DNA of 12,001 bases, from positions 1 to 12,001 of the forward strand of contig JBFMEX010000104.1 in NCBI GenBank assembly GCA_040752215.1. Direction: 5' to 3'. Positions 1 through 6,897 of the stretch are shown piece by piece. The notes under the pieces were generated by a model. It did not search any database and was not told the origin of the DNA. It was given only the letters and a program-made list of their open reading frames with translations. A program made the position numbers and the translations under genes. The stretch is from JBFMEX01 sp040752215. Its GTDB lineage: Bacteria; Pseudomonadota; Alphaproteobacteria; Rhizobiales; Hyphomicrobiaceae. The stretch's first letter is position 1, and each line of letters opens with the position of its first letter.

Positions 1-283
1 TTTGAGGAAGGGTGATGTCTCAGCAACACCATCTAACCTCAACCGGCAGCGGCACGGCCACGGCACAGCGACCCTTGATGGTCGCCTCCGTAGCCTCAAC
101 TGTCAGGTGAATACGATCTCAGCACAGCCATTCGATCATTTGGGGTGGATGGTGGTCAGACCCGCAGGGTCTGGCCCCGATCGGGCCCGATCGGCCCCGA
201 CCGGCCGTGCGGCAGGGTGCGGTGTTGACCGGTACAGGCCTGACTCTTACGGCAAGCGTGAGCACCGCGAAGGGGGGAGCGCC
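1..283. other. Non-coding leader upstream of the first gene
   Basis: No convincing gene is seen here. The plus frame is open from base 2 into the downstream gene, but its first 94 residues are Arg/Gly-rich and irregular, unlike a protein domain. The true start at 284 has its own purine-rich ribosome binding site. The stretch holds a 6-bp stem-loop (GCGACC 68-73 with GGTCGC 80-85), a 7-bp inverted repeat at 157-173, and CCCGATCGG-type repeats at 176-203. It may carry the promoter of the next gene, but no clear -35/-10 pair was found. Confidence 0.6.
157..203. repeat. GC-rich inverted repeat plus short palindromic repeats
   Basis: CAGACCC (157-163) and GGGTCTG (167-173) form a perfect 7-bp stem with a 3-base loop. 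It is followed by the palindrome CCCGATCGGG (176-185), then CCCGATCGG (186-194) and a degenerate copy CCCCGACCGG (195-204). There is no T-run, so this is not an obvious intrinsic terminator. It could be an operator, a leader structure or simple-sequence drift in GC-rich DNA. Confidence 0.45.
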
Positions 284-1447
284 ATGACCGTCGGACCGCG
301 CGAGATCGTCGTGCCCTACCGCCCGATCCCGCTGACGGTGCCAGACGGCATGAAGCCGAACGAGTTCTTCAACAGCGCCGAGAACCTCGCCGACCTCGTC
401 CACAACAACGGCCTGCTGGCCAATCCCGAGGGGCTCTTGCTCTACCGCAAGGCGCTGGGGCACTCGGGCGTATTCGACACCTCGATCATCTACAACACGT
501 CGCAGGCGATCCTCGATCCGTTGGGCCGCCCGGTACGCCGCACCCAGGTGCCGGACCCGGTGCGCCACGTCTGGGACCGCATGAACCAGATCATCATCGA
601 GTACATGATCGAGCGCTATCCGGACCCGGCGAGGCATCTCGTGCTGGCCGGCGAGGCGAGCCTCGACGCCACCTGGCCGCTGACCTCGCCCGGCGTGCCG
701 AGCATCCGCATGCTCCACAACCACTTCATCGTGTTCGCGATGGACGAGCTCGCCGCCGCGCCGCTCGCCGACGCCGCCAACCCAAATCTGACCGACGGCG
801 GCCAGCACAGCCTGTTCCAGGCCTACATGCGCGACGTCTACCGCGCCTTCTTCGACGCCGCGCTCGATCTCGAGATCCTGAGGCCGCTGCCGGCGAGCGA
901 GACGCGGCTCGCGCTGACCGGCTATCCGCAGGGACTGCCGGCGTGGGAGATCCAGGGTGGCGTCGAAGCGCTTGGCAAGGTGCGGTTCTGGAAGGAGTAC
1001 GATCTCGTTCTCAAGGGCTTCATCGACTTCTATCGCACGTTCTTCTCGCAGGTCTCGACCCGCAACGCGCCGATGCTTGCGGACGTCAACTTCCCGGCGC
1101 AGGTGGAATCCGTGCTGCTGTTCTCCAACGAGTTCCTGGCGACCGCGAAGAAGGTGCGCGACCGCTGCATCGTCGATGCGCTCTACGCCAACCTGATCCG
1201 CTGGCAGCCGGCGTTCAAGCAGCTGATCTACCGCACGGAGGCGGACAAGCTCGTCGTCACGATCAGCCAGAACTCGATCGGCAACGCGATCACCGAGCTT
1301 CTGGGCGTCGTCGTCAAGCGCGTGCCCGACGCCGACGGCTACGCCCGCTTCGAGCCGCGCCTCGTCGAGCAGCTGCTGGAGGTCCGCGCGCGTCTCGTCG
1401 AATCCGACCTCGGTACGGCCATTGCGACCGCGGGGTGGGGCGAATAG
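284..1447 (+). CDS. Conserved-looking protein of unknown function (387 aa)
   Basis: I do not recognise the family. The ATG at 284 is chosen because GGGGGGAG (about 272-279) lies just upstream and the sequence turns protein-like from this point. The product is a soluble-looking mixed alpha/beta protein with no signal peptide and no membrane helix. A conspicuous His-rich motif, LHNHF (residues 144-148), sits in a hydrophobic strand context (about 138-152) and is preceded by WPLTSPGVPS. This loosely recalls the histidine motifs of HIT/GalT-type nucleotidyl transferases, but the resemblance is too weak to assign a function. Aromatic-rich helical segments follow (about 175-195 and 233-255, including FIDFYRTFF). 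It lies 140 bp upstream of otsB in the same direction, but a strong terminator separates them, so it is probably not in the trehalose operon. Confidence is high that it is a gene and nil on function. Confidence 0.85.
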   Translation: MTVGPREIVVPYRPIPLTVPDGMKPNEFFNSAENLADLVHNNGLLANPEGLLLYRKALGHSGVFDTSIIYNTSQAILDPLGRPVRRTQVPDPVRHVWDRMNQIIIEYMIERYPDPARHLVLAGEASLDATWPLTSPGVPSIRMLHNHFIVFAMDELAAAPLADAANPNLTDGGQHSLFQAYMRDVYRAFFDAALDLEILRPLPASETRLALTGYPQGLPAWEIQGGVEALGKVRFWKEYDLVLKGFIDFYRTFFSQVSTRNAPMLADVNFPAQVESVLLFSNEFLATAKKVRDRCIVDALYANLIRWQPAFKQLIYRTEADKLVVTISQNSIGNAITELLGVVVKRVPDADGYARFEPRLVEQLLEVRARLVESDLGTAIATAGWGE

Positions 1448-1479
1448 CGCGCCTTGAGCCGGATCGATGGGCCCATGCC

Positions 1480-1508
1480 TTGACGCGCGCGGCCGATTTT
1501 CGTCTACT
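1480..1508 (+). promoter_or_regulatory. Candidate sigma70-type promoter upstream of otsB
   Basis: TTGACG (1480-1485) is followed by a 17-base spacer and TCTACT (1503-1508), which match the -35 and -10 consensus at 5/6 and 4/6 positions with ideal spacing. The predicted start of transcription is about 1514-1517. A transcript from here would meet the intrinsic terminator at 1550-1575 before reaching otsB. No EcfG/RpoE2-type stress promoter (GGAAC plus distal TT) was seen in this gap, although trehalose genes in alphaproteobacteria are often under that sigma factor. Confidence 0.4.
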
Positions 1509-1549
1509 GACGGCTCATCCAATCCCGCTGTGTTGATCCGCCAATCAGC

Positions 1550-1575
1550 GAGCCGCTGCGAAGCGGCTCCTTTTT
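1550..1575 (+). terminator. Strong intrinsic terminator just ahead of otsB
   Basis: GAGCCGCT (1550-1557) pairs perfectly with AGCGGCTC (1562-1569) around a GCGA (GNRA-type) tetraloop, followed by C and five Ts (1571-1575). This is a textbook rho-independent terminator. It ends only 12 bases before the otsB ATG. It may terminate the unknown gene ending at 1447, end a small RNA of about 60 nt begun at the promoter near 1480, or act as an attenuator for the trehalose operon. The segment CGGCTC at 1511-1516 repeats part of the 3' arm and could pair with GAGCCG (1550-1555) as an anti-terminator. Confidence 0.85.
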
Positions 1576-1587
1576 CCCACCATTCGC

Positions 1588-2352
1588 ATGAGTTTGCCCC
1601 TGCTTTCCGTACCCAGTCGTCTGGCGATGTTTCTCGATTTCGACGGCACGCTGGTCGAGCTCGCAGAGCAGCCGGATCAGGTGCACCTGCGTCCGTCGAC
1701 GTGCCGGGCGCTGGCGGAGCTGGAGCGGCTGCTCGGCGGCGCGTTGGCGATCGTCACCGGCCGAGAGATCGCCAGTATCGATCGGTTCTTGCACCCGTTG
1801 CAGCTGCCGATTGCCGGCATTCACGGGCTGGTGCGGCGCGACGCCACCGGCCGCGTGCATATGCCGGATGCGAACGACGCGTTTCTCGCCAACGCGGCGG
1901 CAGCGCTCGGCGCGCTGGTCGCGCGCGAGAGCGGACTGCTCGTCGAGCACAAGTCGCAGAGCGTCGCGTTGCACTATCGGCAGCGGCCGGACCTCGAGCC
2001 GTTGTGCCTCTCCGAGATGGAGCGGCTCGCCAACGGCACGTCGGGAATTGTCGTCAAGCGAGGGAAGATGGTCGTGGAGGCGGTCTCTGACGGCGCCGAC
2101 AAGGGAAGTGCCGTGCTCGCCTTTATGGCCGAGGCGCCATTCTCAGGCCGTCTCCCGCTCGTTGCCGGCGACGACGTCACCGACGAGGACGCCTTTCGCG
2201 TGGTGAACGGGCTGGGCGGCATCTCCATCAAGATCGGCGAGGGACCGAGCATGGCTCGCTTCCGGGCCGAGGGTACCCAGTCTTTCCTTGCATGGCTCGA
2301 GTCGACGGCATCGAATATGGCAACGGAAGCGGGCGAGCATGGGCGGTCTTGA
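1588..2352 (+). CDS. otsB: Trehalose-6-phosphate phosphatase (OtsB)
   Basis: A HAD-superfamily phosphatase that removes phosphate from trehalose-6-phosphate to give trehalose in the cytoplasm, the second step of the OtsAB pathway. At 254 aa it is the usual size for bacterial OtsB. HAD motif I is DFDGT (residues 17-21), with D17 the expected nucleophile and D19 the acid/base. Motif II is IVTGRE (55-60, T57). Motif IV is GDDVTDED (194-201), the magnesium-binding acidic cluster typical of this family. The KRGK segment before it fits the lysine-bearing motif III region. The ATG at 1588 gives a short N-terminal tail before motif I, as in homologues, but has no Shine-Dalgarno sequence; a terminator hairpin occupies that place. 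ATG 1627 (M14) would leave too little before motif I. It overlaps the next gene by 14 bases, and otsA follows that gene. Confidence 0.95.
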   Translation: MSLPLLSVPSRLAMFLDFDGTLVELAEQPDQVHLRPSTCRALAELERLLGGALAIVTGREIASIDRFLHPLQLPIAGIHGLVRRDATGRVHMPDANDAFLANAAAALGALVARESGLLVEHKSQSVALHYRQRPDLEPLCLSEMERLANGTSGIVVKRGKMVVEAVSDGADKGSAVLAFMAEAPFSGRLPLVAGDDVTDEDAFRVVNGLGGISIKIGEGPSMARFRAEGTQSFLAWLESTASNMATEAGEHGRS

Positions 2353-4123
2353 CCTCGGGCTGATCGGAAACTGCTGCGTCTCGGCGCTGGTCGATAGCCG
2401 GGCGCGGATCGTGTGGTTCTGCCTGCCGAGGTTCGACGGCGATCCGGTTTTTCACGCCCTGTTGGGTGGTCCCGCAGACGCGCCGGATTCGGGGGTTTTC
2501 GCCATCGAGCTCGAGGATCTGGTCTCCAGCTCTCAGTTCTACGTTGCCAACACGGCCGTCCTGCGAACGGTGCTGGTCGGCAGGGAGGGCTCGCTCGAGA
2601 TCACCGATTTCGTGCCTCGGTTCGTCTGGCGCGATCGCTCGTTCCGTCCGCAGACGCTGGTGCGTCGAGTGAGGCCATTGTCCGGCAGCCCCAGGATTCG
2701 CATCAAGGTGCGTCCACGCTTCGCGTACGGTGGGATTGCGCCGACGGTCACGCACGGATCCAACCACATTCGCTACCTGGGAGACGGACAGGTCGTTCGC
2801 CTGTCGACAGACGCACCGCTCGATTATGTGATGGGCGAGACGCCCTTCATCCTCGACGAGCCGCTCAACCTAGTTCTCGGCCCCGACGAGACATTGGGCG
2901 AGGGTGTTGCCGAGACGGCACGCGATTTCGAGGAGCGAACGATTGCCTACTGGCGCGACTGGGTTCATCGCCTTGCGCTGCCCTATGAGTGGCAGGACGC
3001 CGTGATCCGCTCTGCGATAACGCTCAAGCTGTGCAGCTACGAGCCGACCGGGGCGGTGGTGGCGGCGATGACGACCAGCATACCGGAGGCGCGCGACTCC
3101 GGGCGCAACTGGGACTACAGGTTCTGCTGGGTGCGGGACGCATTGTTCGTGGTGCGGGCGCTGAACAGCCTCTCTGCGGTGCGAACCATGGAGAACTACC
3201 TCCGCTGGATCATGAACATCGTCGCCATCTCGAAAGGCTCGCATATGCAGCCCGTTTACGGCATCGGCCTGGAGCAGCAGCTGCCGGAGCGAATCGCCGA
3301 GCACCTTCCGGGCTATCAGGGGATGGGTCCGGTGCGCATCGGCAATCAGGCGTGCGAGCACTATCAGCACGACACCTACGGCAATGTCATCCTGGGGGCG
3401 TCGCAGGCATTCTTCGACCGACGCATGTTCATGCACGTCGGAGTGGAGGAGTTCGAGCGCCTGGAGCTTCTCGGAGAGCAGGCCTTCAAGCTGCACGATC
3501 AGCCCGATGCGGGCATCTGGGAGCTTCGCTCGCGGGCTCGCGTTCACACCTCCTCGAGCGTGATGTGCTGGGCGGCCTGTGATCGCCTGGGCCGGATCGG
3601 TATGCATCTCGGTATCGCGGACCGTGCAGCGTTCTGGCGTGAGCGGGCAGGCCTCGTCAAGGACCGGATCTTGAGAGAGTCGTGGTCGGAGCAGCGTCGG
3701 GCATTCGTCGAGAGCTTCGGTGGAAAGCACCTGGACGCCAGCGTGCTCTTGATGAGCGAGGTCGGCTTCATCGATCCGCGCGACCCGCGCTATGTGTCGA
3801 CAGTGGAGGCACTCGAGGAATCGCTGGCGCGCGGCCCGTTCATGATGCGCTACGAGGAGGAGGACGATTTCGGTGCGCCGGAGACGGCATTCAACGTCTG
3901 TGCGTTCTGGCGCGTCGATGCACTGGCGCGGATTGGTCGCCGCGAGCAGGCGCGCGAGTTGTTCGAGGCTTTGCTTGCGGCGCGAAATCCCTTGGGCTTG
4001 ATGTCGGAGGATGCGGACTTCTCCTCCGGCACGGCCTGGGGTAACTTCCCGCAGACCTATTCGATGGTGGGCATCATCAATGGTGCTGTCCGGCTGTCCA
4101 AGCCTTGGGAGGCCGTGACATGA
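2339..4123 (+). CDS. GH15 family glycoside hydrolase (trehalase or glucoamylase-like)
   Basis: The product is 594 aa, normal for bacterial/archaeal GH15 proteins. The N-terminal beta-sandwich begins with the family signature LGLIGNCCVSALVD and PRFDGDPVF (roughly residues 1-230); the (alpha/alpha)6 catalytic barrel follows. NWDYRFCWVRDA (257-268) is the substrate-pocket motif. E395 in GIWELR is the expected general acid and E557 in MSEDAD the expected general base, followed by the GNFPQTYSMVG signature. No signal peptide is seen, so it should be cytoplasmic. GH15 includes glucoamylases, glucodextranases and trehalases; lying between otsB and otsA favours trehalase or a related alpha-glucosidase, but sequence alone cannot settle it. 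ATG 2339 is preferred over TTG 2288 because GGAAG (2325-2329) precedes it and the family N-terminus starts there. It overlaps otsB by 14 bases and otsA by 4. Confidence 0.9.
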   Translation: MGGLDLGLIGNCCVSALVDSRARIVWFCLPRFDGDPVFHALLGGPADAPDSGVFAIELEDLVSSSQFYVANTAVLRTVLVGREGSLEITDFVPRFVWRDRSFRPQTLVRRVRPLSGSPRIRIKVRPRFAYGGIAPTVTHGSNHIRYLGDGQVVRLSTDAPLDYVMGETPFILDEPLNLVLGPDETLGEGVAETARDFEERTIAYWRDWVHRLALPYEWQDAVIRSAITLKLCSYEPTGAVVAAMTTSIPEARDSGRNWDYRFCWVRDALFVVRALNSLSAVRTMENYLRWIMNIVAISKGSHMQPVYGIGLEQQLPERIAEHLPGYQGMGPVRIGNQACEHYQHDTYGNVILGASQAFFDRRMFMHVGVEEFERLELLGEQAFKLHDQPDAGIWELRSRARVHTSSSVMCWAACDRLGRIGMHLGIADRAAFWRERAGLVKDRILRESWSEQRRAFVESFGGKHLDASVLLMSEVGFIDPRDPRYVSTVEALEESLARGPFMMRYEEEDDFGAPETAFNVCAFWRVDALARIGRREQARELFEALLAARNPLGLMSEDADFSSGTAWGNFPQTYSMVGIINGAVRLSKPWEAVT

Positions 4124-5508
4124 GCCGTCTGGTCGTCGTATCGAACAGGGTCGCAGATCTCGAGCAGTCGGTTCAGTCCGGTGGACTGGCCGTCGCGCTG
4201 GGCGATGCGCTCAAGGAGACGCATGGGCTCTGGTTCGGCTGGGACGGAAACATTGTCGAAGAGGGGTCTGAGCTCGAGCCGACCACCTCGCAGCAGGGAC
4301 AGGTCCACATCGCGACGGTGCCGCTGACACGGCGCGAGTACGAGCAATACTATCTCGGCTATTCGAACAAGATTCTCTGGCCGACGTTCCATTATCGGCT
4401 CGATCTCGCGGTCTTCGATCCCACCTTCTTCGAGGGATATCGAAACGTGAACCGGCGTCTCGCGCAATCGCTAGCCAGGCTGCTCGGACCCGATGATCTC
4501 GTCTGGATACACGACTATCACTTGATACCGCTCGCGGCCGAGCTGCGCGACCTCGGCGTACGTCACAGGATAGGGTTCTTCCTCCACATTCCATTCCCCC
4601 CGCCCGACATACTGCTGGCGCTGCCGGATCACGATTGGCTGGCCCGCTCGCTCTTCTCCTATGATGTCGTCGGCTTCCAGACATCCATCGATGCCGGCAA
4701 CTTCGTGCGCTACGTCGTCGAGCATGGCGGCGGCAAGGAGTTGGACGGAAATCGCGTCTCTGCATTCGGATCCACCGCCGTGGCCGATGTCTTCCCGATC
4801 GGCATCGACGCAGACTCGTTTCGCGCCATGGCGCATACCGCGGAAGCCGACCTGCAGATCGCACGGCTGCAGCGTCGCAGCATGGCAAACACGTTCGTCA
4901 TCGGTGTCGATCGGCTCGACTATACTAAGGGTCTGCCCGAGCGGATGAAGTCGTTCCGGCGCCTGCTCGAGCTGTTCCCCGAGAACAGGAAGGCGGTCAC
5001 ATTGATGCAGATCGCCCCGCCCACGCGCGAGGAGGTGGAGGCCTACGCCGATATCCGTCAGGAGCTCGAAGGGCTGTCGGGCGCGATCAATGGCGAGTTC
5101 GGCGATTTCGACTGGACGCCGGTGCGCTACATCCACCGGGCCATGCCGCGCCCGACGCTCGCCGCGCTGATCCGGGGCAGCAAGGTCGGTCTCGTCACCC
5201 CGCTGCGAGACGGGATGAACCTCGTCGCCAAGGAATACATCGCGGGCCAGGATGACGACGATCCGGGCGTGTTGGTGCTGTCGCGGTTCGCGGGGGCAGC
5301 GGAGGATCTGGTCGAGGCGCTGATCGTCAATCCATACGACACGGAGGAGGTCGCCAATGCCATACAGCGCGCGCTCGAGATGTCGAGGGACGAGCGCCGG
5401 GAGCGACACCAGGCGCTGATGGCCCGAGTGAGGCAGCGCGATGTCGCAAGCTGGCGCAAAGCGTTCCTGACGACGCTCGGGCGCAGTGGCGGACAGGAAG
5501 CCGCGTGA
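4120..5508 (+). CDS. otsA: Trehalose-6-phosphate synthase (OtsA)
   Basis: A GT20 retaining glycosyltransferase that joins UDP-glucose to glucose-6-phosphate to make trehalose-6-phosphate in the cytoplasm. At 462 aa it is close to E. coli OtsA (474 aa). The N-terminal loop VVSNR (6-10, R10) and GGLAVAL (21-27) form the acceptor site. WPTFHYR (87-93) and WIHDYHL (129-135, with D132) follow. FFLHIPFP (153-160) carries the conserved H156. VDRLDYTKG (263-271) supplies the R265 and K270 that hold the nucleotide phosphates. TPLRDGMNLVAKEY near the C-terminus binds the UDP-sugar. All key residues are present, so the enzyme should be active. ATG 4120 overlaps the GH15 stop as ATGA, and a near-perfect GGGAGG (4107-4112) lies 7 bases before it, so translation is probably coupled. 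Several ATA isoleucine codons (for example at 4507) are unlike the neighbouring genes. Confidence 0.97.
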   Translation: MSRLVVVSNRVADLEQSVQSGGLAVALGDALKETHGLWFGWDGNIVEEGSELEPTTSQQGQVHIATVPLTRREYEQYYLGYSNKILWPTFHYRLDLAVFDPTFFEGYRNVNRRLAQSLARLLGPDDLVWIHDYHLIPLAAELRDLGVRHRIGFFLHIPFPPPDILLALPDHDWLARSLFSYDVVGFQTSIDAGNFVRYVVEHGGGKELDGNRVSAFGSTAVADVFPIGIDADSFRAMAHTAEADLQIARLQRRSMANTFVIGVDRLDYTKGLPERMKSFRRLLELFPENRKAVTLMQIAPPTREEVEAYADIRQELEGLSGAINGEFGDFDWTPVRYIHRAMPRPTLAALIRGSKVGLVTPLRDGMNLVAKEYIAGQDDDDPGVLVLSRFAGAAEDLVEALIVNPYDTEEVANAIQRALEMSRDERRERHQALMARVRQRDVASWRKAFLTTLGRSGGQEAA

Positions 5509-5560
5509 ACGGAACGGGTGAGACGTCCGCGTGCACGCCCAGTAGGGTCACATTATCTCG

Positions 5561-5580
5561 CTCCGCCGAAACACGGCGAG
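5561..5580. terminator. Possible weak bidirectional terminator hairpin
   Basis: CGCCG (5564-5568) pairs with CGGCG (5574-5578) around AAACA. The flanking CT (5561-5562) and AG (5579-5580) can extend the stem with one bulged base. It lies in the 127-bp gap between convergent otsA and kdsD, where a shared terminator would be expected. No T-run follows on either strand, so intrinsic termination is uncertain. Confidence 0.3.
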
Positions 5581-5635
5581 TAGAGGAAGGTTCGTGGCTG
5601 CGAAGCACCGGTCCTGACTGCGCCGGCGCGTTTTC

Positions 5636-6655
5636 TCACACCACCCCCGCCCGGAGCAGGTCGTGGACGTGCAGGATGCCGATCGGCTTGCCCTTCTCGA
5701 CGACGAACAGCGCGGTGATGCGCGAGGCGTTCATGATCTCGAGCGCGGCCGAGGCGAGCGTGCCGGGCGTCACCGTCTTTGGCTTCCTAGTCATGATGTC
5801 GGCCGCCTTCGCCTTCAGCAGGTCCTCGCCCATGTGACGGCGCAAGTCGCCGTCGGTAACGATCCCGGCGAGCTTGCCCTTCGCGTCGACGATGCCGAGG
5901 CAGCCGAACGCCTTCTGCGTCATGGTGACCAGCGCCTCGCCCATCGCCGCGCCCTTGTCGGCGATCGGTAGCTCCGCGCCCTTGTGCATCAGGTCGCCGA
6001 CGTACCTGAGACTGGCGCCGAGCGAGCCGCCTGGGTGGAACACCTTGAAATCGTGCGCGGTGAAGCCCTTGGCCTCCAACAGCGCAATCGCCAGGCAATC
6101 ACCGATCGCCAGCTGCATCGTGGTCGAGGTGGTCGGCGCGAGACCGTGCGGGCAGGCCTCCTTGGCGCGCGGCAGCTCGAGCACCACGTCCGAGTTCTTG
6201 CCGAGAGCCGAATCGGTGCGCGAGGTGATCGAGATCAGCGGCACGCGGAAGCGGCGCGAGAAGGTGATGATGTTCTTGAGCTCGACCGTCTCGCCCGACC
6301 AGGAGAGCGCTAGAATCACGTCGTCGCGAGTGATCATGCCGAGGTCGCCGTGCGAGGCCTCGCTCGGATGCACGAAGAACGCCGGCGTACCGGTCGACGC
6401 GAACGTCGCCGCGATCTTCTGCCCGATGTGGCCGCTCTTGCCGATGCCGGTGACGATCACGCGCCCGCGCGCGGCCTCCAGCAGCCGCACCGCCATCGCG
6501 AATGGCTCGGCGAGGCCATTGTCGAGGTGGGCGCGCACCAGTGCCAGCCCCTCGCCCTCGAGTTCCAGCGTCCGCTGGGCCGAGCGGATGCTGGCTGGCG
6601 TGCGGGACTTGCCCCCCTCGATCGTCTTCAATTTGCGCATGAGCAACGCCGTCAT
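5636..6655 (-). CDS. kdsD: Arabinose-5-phosphate isomerase (KdsD/KpsF/GutQ family)
   Basis: Interconverts ribulose-5-phosphate and arabinose-5-phosphate, the first step of KDO synthesis for lipopolysaccharide, in the cytoplasm. The product is 339 aa (E. coli KdsD is 328). An N-terminal SIS domain (about 30-215) has TGIGKSGHIG (69-78), SEASHGDLG (98-106), SWSGET (118-123) and HPGGSLG (207-213). Two CBS domains follow (about 219-275 and 285-339), the first with GIVTDGDLRRH and the second with IGILHVHDLL. This domain order is diagnostic of the family. ATG 6655 is chosen because GGAGGG lies 8 bases upstream (6669-6664 on the minus strand); the frame stays open to 6808, but that extension looks non-coding. 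GutQ or KpsF paralogues cannot be excluded by sequence alone, but no sorbitol or capsule genes are nearby. It stands alone here, divergent from an outer-membrane barrel gene. Confidence 0.93.
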   Translation of the reverse strand: MTALLMRKLKTIEGGKSRTPASIRSAQRTLELEGEGLALVRAHLDNGLAEPFAMAVRLLEAARGRVIVTGIGKSGHIGQKIAATFASTGTPAFFVHPSEASHGDLGMITRDDVILALSWSGETVELKNIITFSRRFRVPLISITSRTDSALGKNSDVVLELPRAKEACPHGLAPTTSTTMQLAIGDCLAIALLEAKGFTAHDFKVFHPGGSLGASLRYVGDLMHKGAELPIADKGAAMGEALVTMTQKAFGCLGIVDAKGKLAGIVTDGDLRRHMGEDLLKAKAADIMTRKPKTVTPGTLASAALEIMNASRITALFVVEKGKPIGILHVHDLLRAGVV

Positions 6656-6692
6656 GGGCGCATCCCTCCGTCTCTCGCCAGCGCGCTGACGC

Positions 6693-6717
6693 GGAACCAT
6701 GGAAAACTGCGCCGTTT
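6693..6717 (+). promoter_or_regulatory. Possible EcfG (RpoE2)-type stress promoter
   Basis: GGAAC (6693-6697) is followed after 18 bases by TT (6716-6717), reading CGTTT at 6713-6717. Alphaproteobacterial general-stress sigma factors recognise GGAAC and a distal CGTT or TT at about this distance; counted to CGTT the spacer is 15 bases, slightly short. It points toward the barrel gene at 6898, leaving a leader of roughly 170 nt. Chance occurrence is possible. Confidence 0.25.
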
Positions 6718-6727
6718 CCCCCACGAG

Positions 6728-6742
6728 CGATGCATAGCATCG
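6728..6742. promoter_or_regulatory. Perfect 6-bp inverted repeat, possible operator
   Basis: CGATGC (6728-6733), ATA, GCATCG (6737-6742) form a perfect dyad in the divergent region between kdsD and the outer-membrane barrel gene. It could bind a dimeric regulator acting on either gene. No family-specific site is recognised. Confidence 0.25.
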
Positions 6743-6811
6743 GCAACGCGGTCCCGCTAGCCGGTCCGCTGGGCCCCCGGTCATCCTCCCCAGCGACGCA
6801 AACGTCATGTG

Positions 6812-6827
6812 TAAACGCCACCTTAAC
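6812..6827. promoter_or_regulatory. CtrA-box-like sequence
   Basis: TAAA (6812-6815), seven bases, then TTAAC (6823-6827) matches the alphaproteobacterial CtrA consensus TTAA-N7-TTAAC with one mismatch in the first half-site. The position between two divergent envelope genes suits a cell-cycle regulated site. It is a single short match. Confidence 0.25.
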
Positions 6828-6897
6828 CCGAGTCGCGTCAGCCTCGCCGCCGGACAAGTGTGCGTACTGAGATCAATTCGCTACCCATTCGCGCACC

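Noticed and set aside
225..253. TTGACC as a -35 element for the unknown gene
   Set aside because: No acceptable -10 hexamer occurs 16-18 bases downstream.
2..283. N-terminal extension of the unknown gene from base 2
   Set aside because: Composition is not protein-like and a good ribosome binding site precedes ATG 284.
119..1522. 467-codon minus-strand open frame opposite the first gene
   Set aside because: Its translation is Arg/Val/Glu/Asp-rich low complexity, mirrors the codons of the plus-strand gene, and has no domain or ribosome binding site.
5509..5635. Small gene between otsA and kdsD
   Set aside because: No start with a ribosome binding site and no protein-like frame fits in the 127-bp gap; the longer plus frame runs antisense through kdsD.
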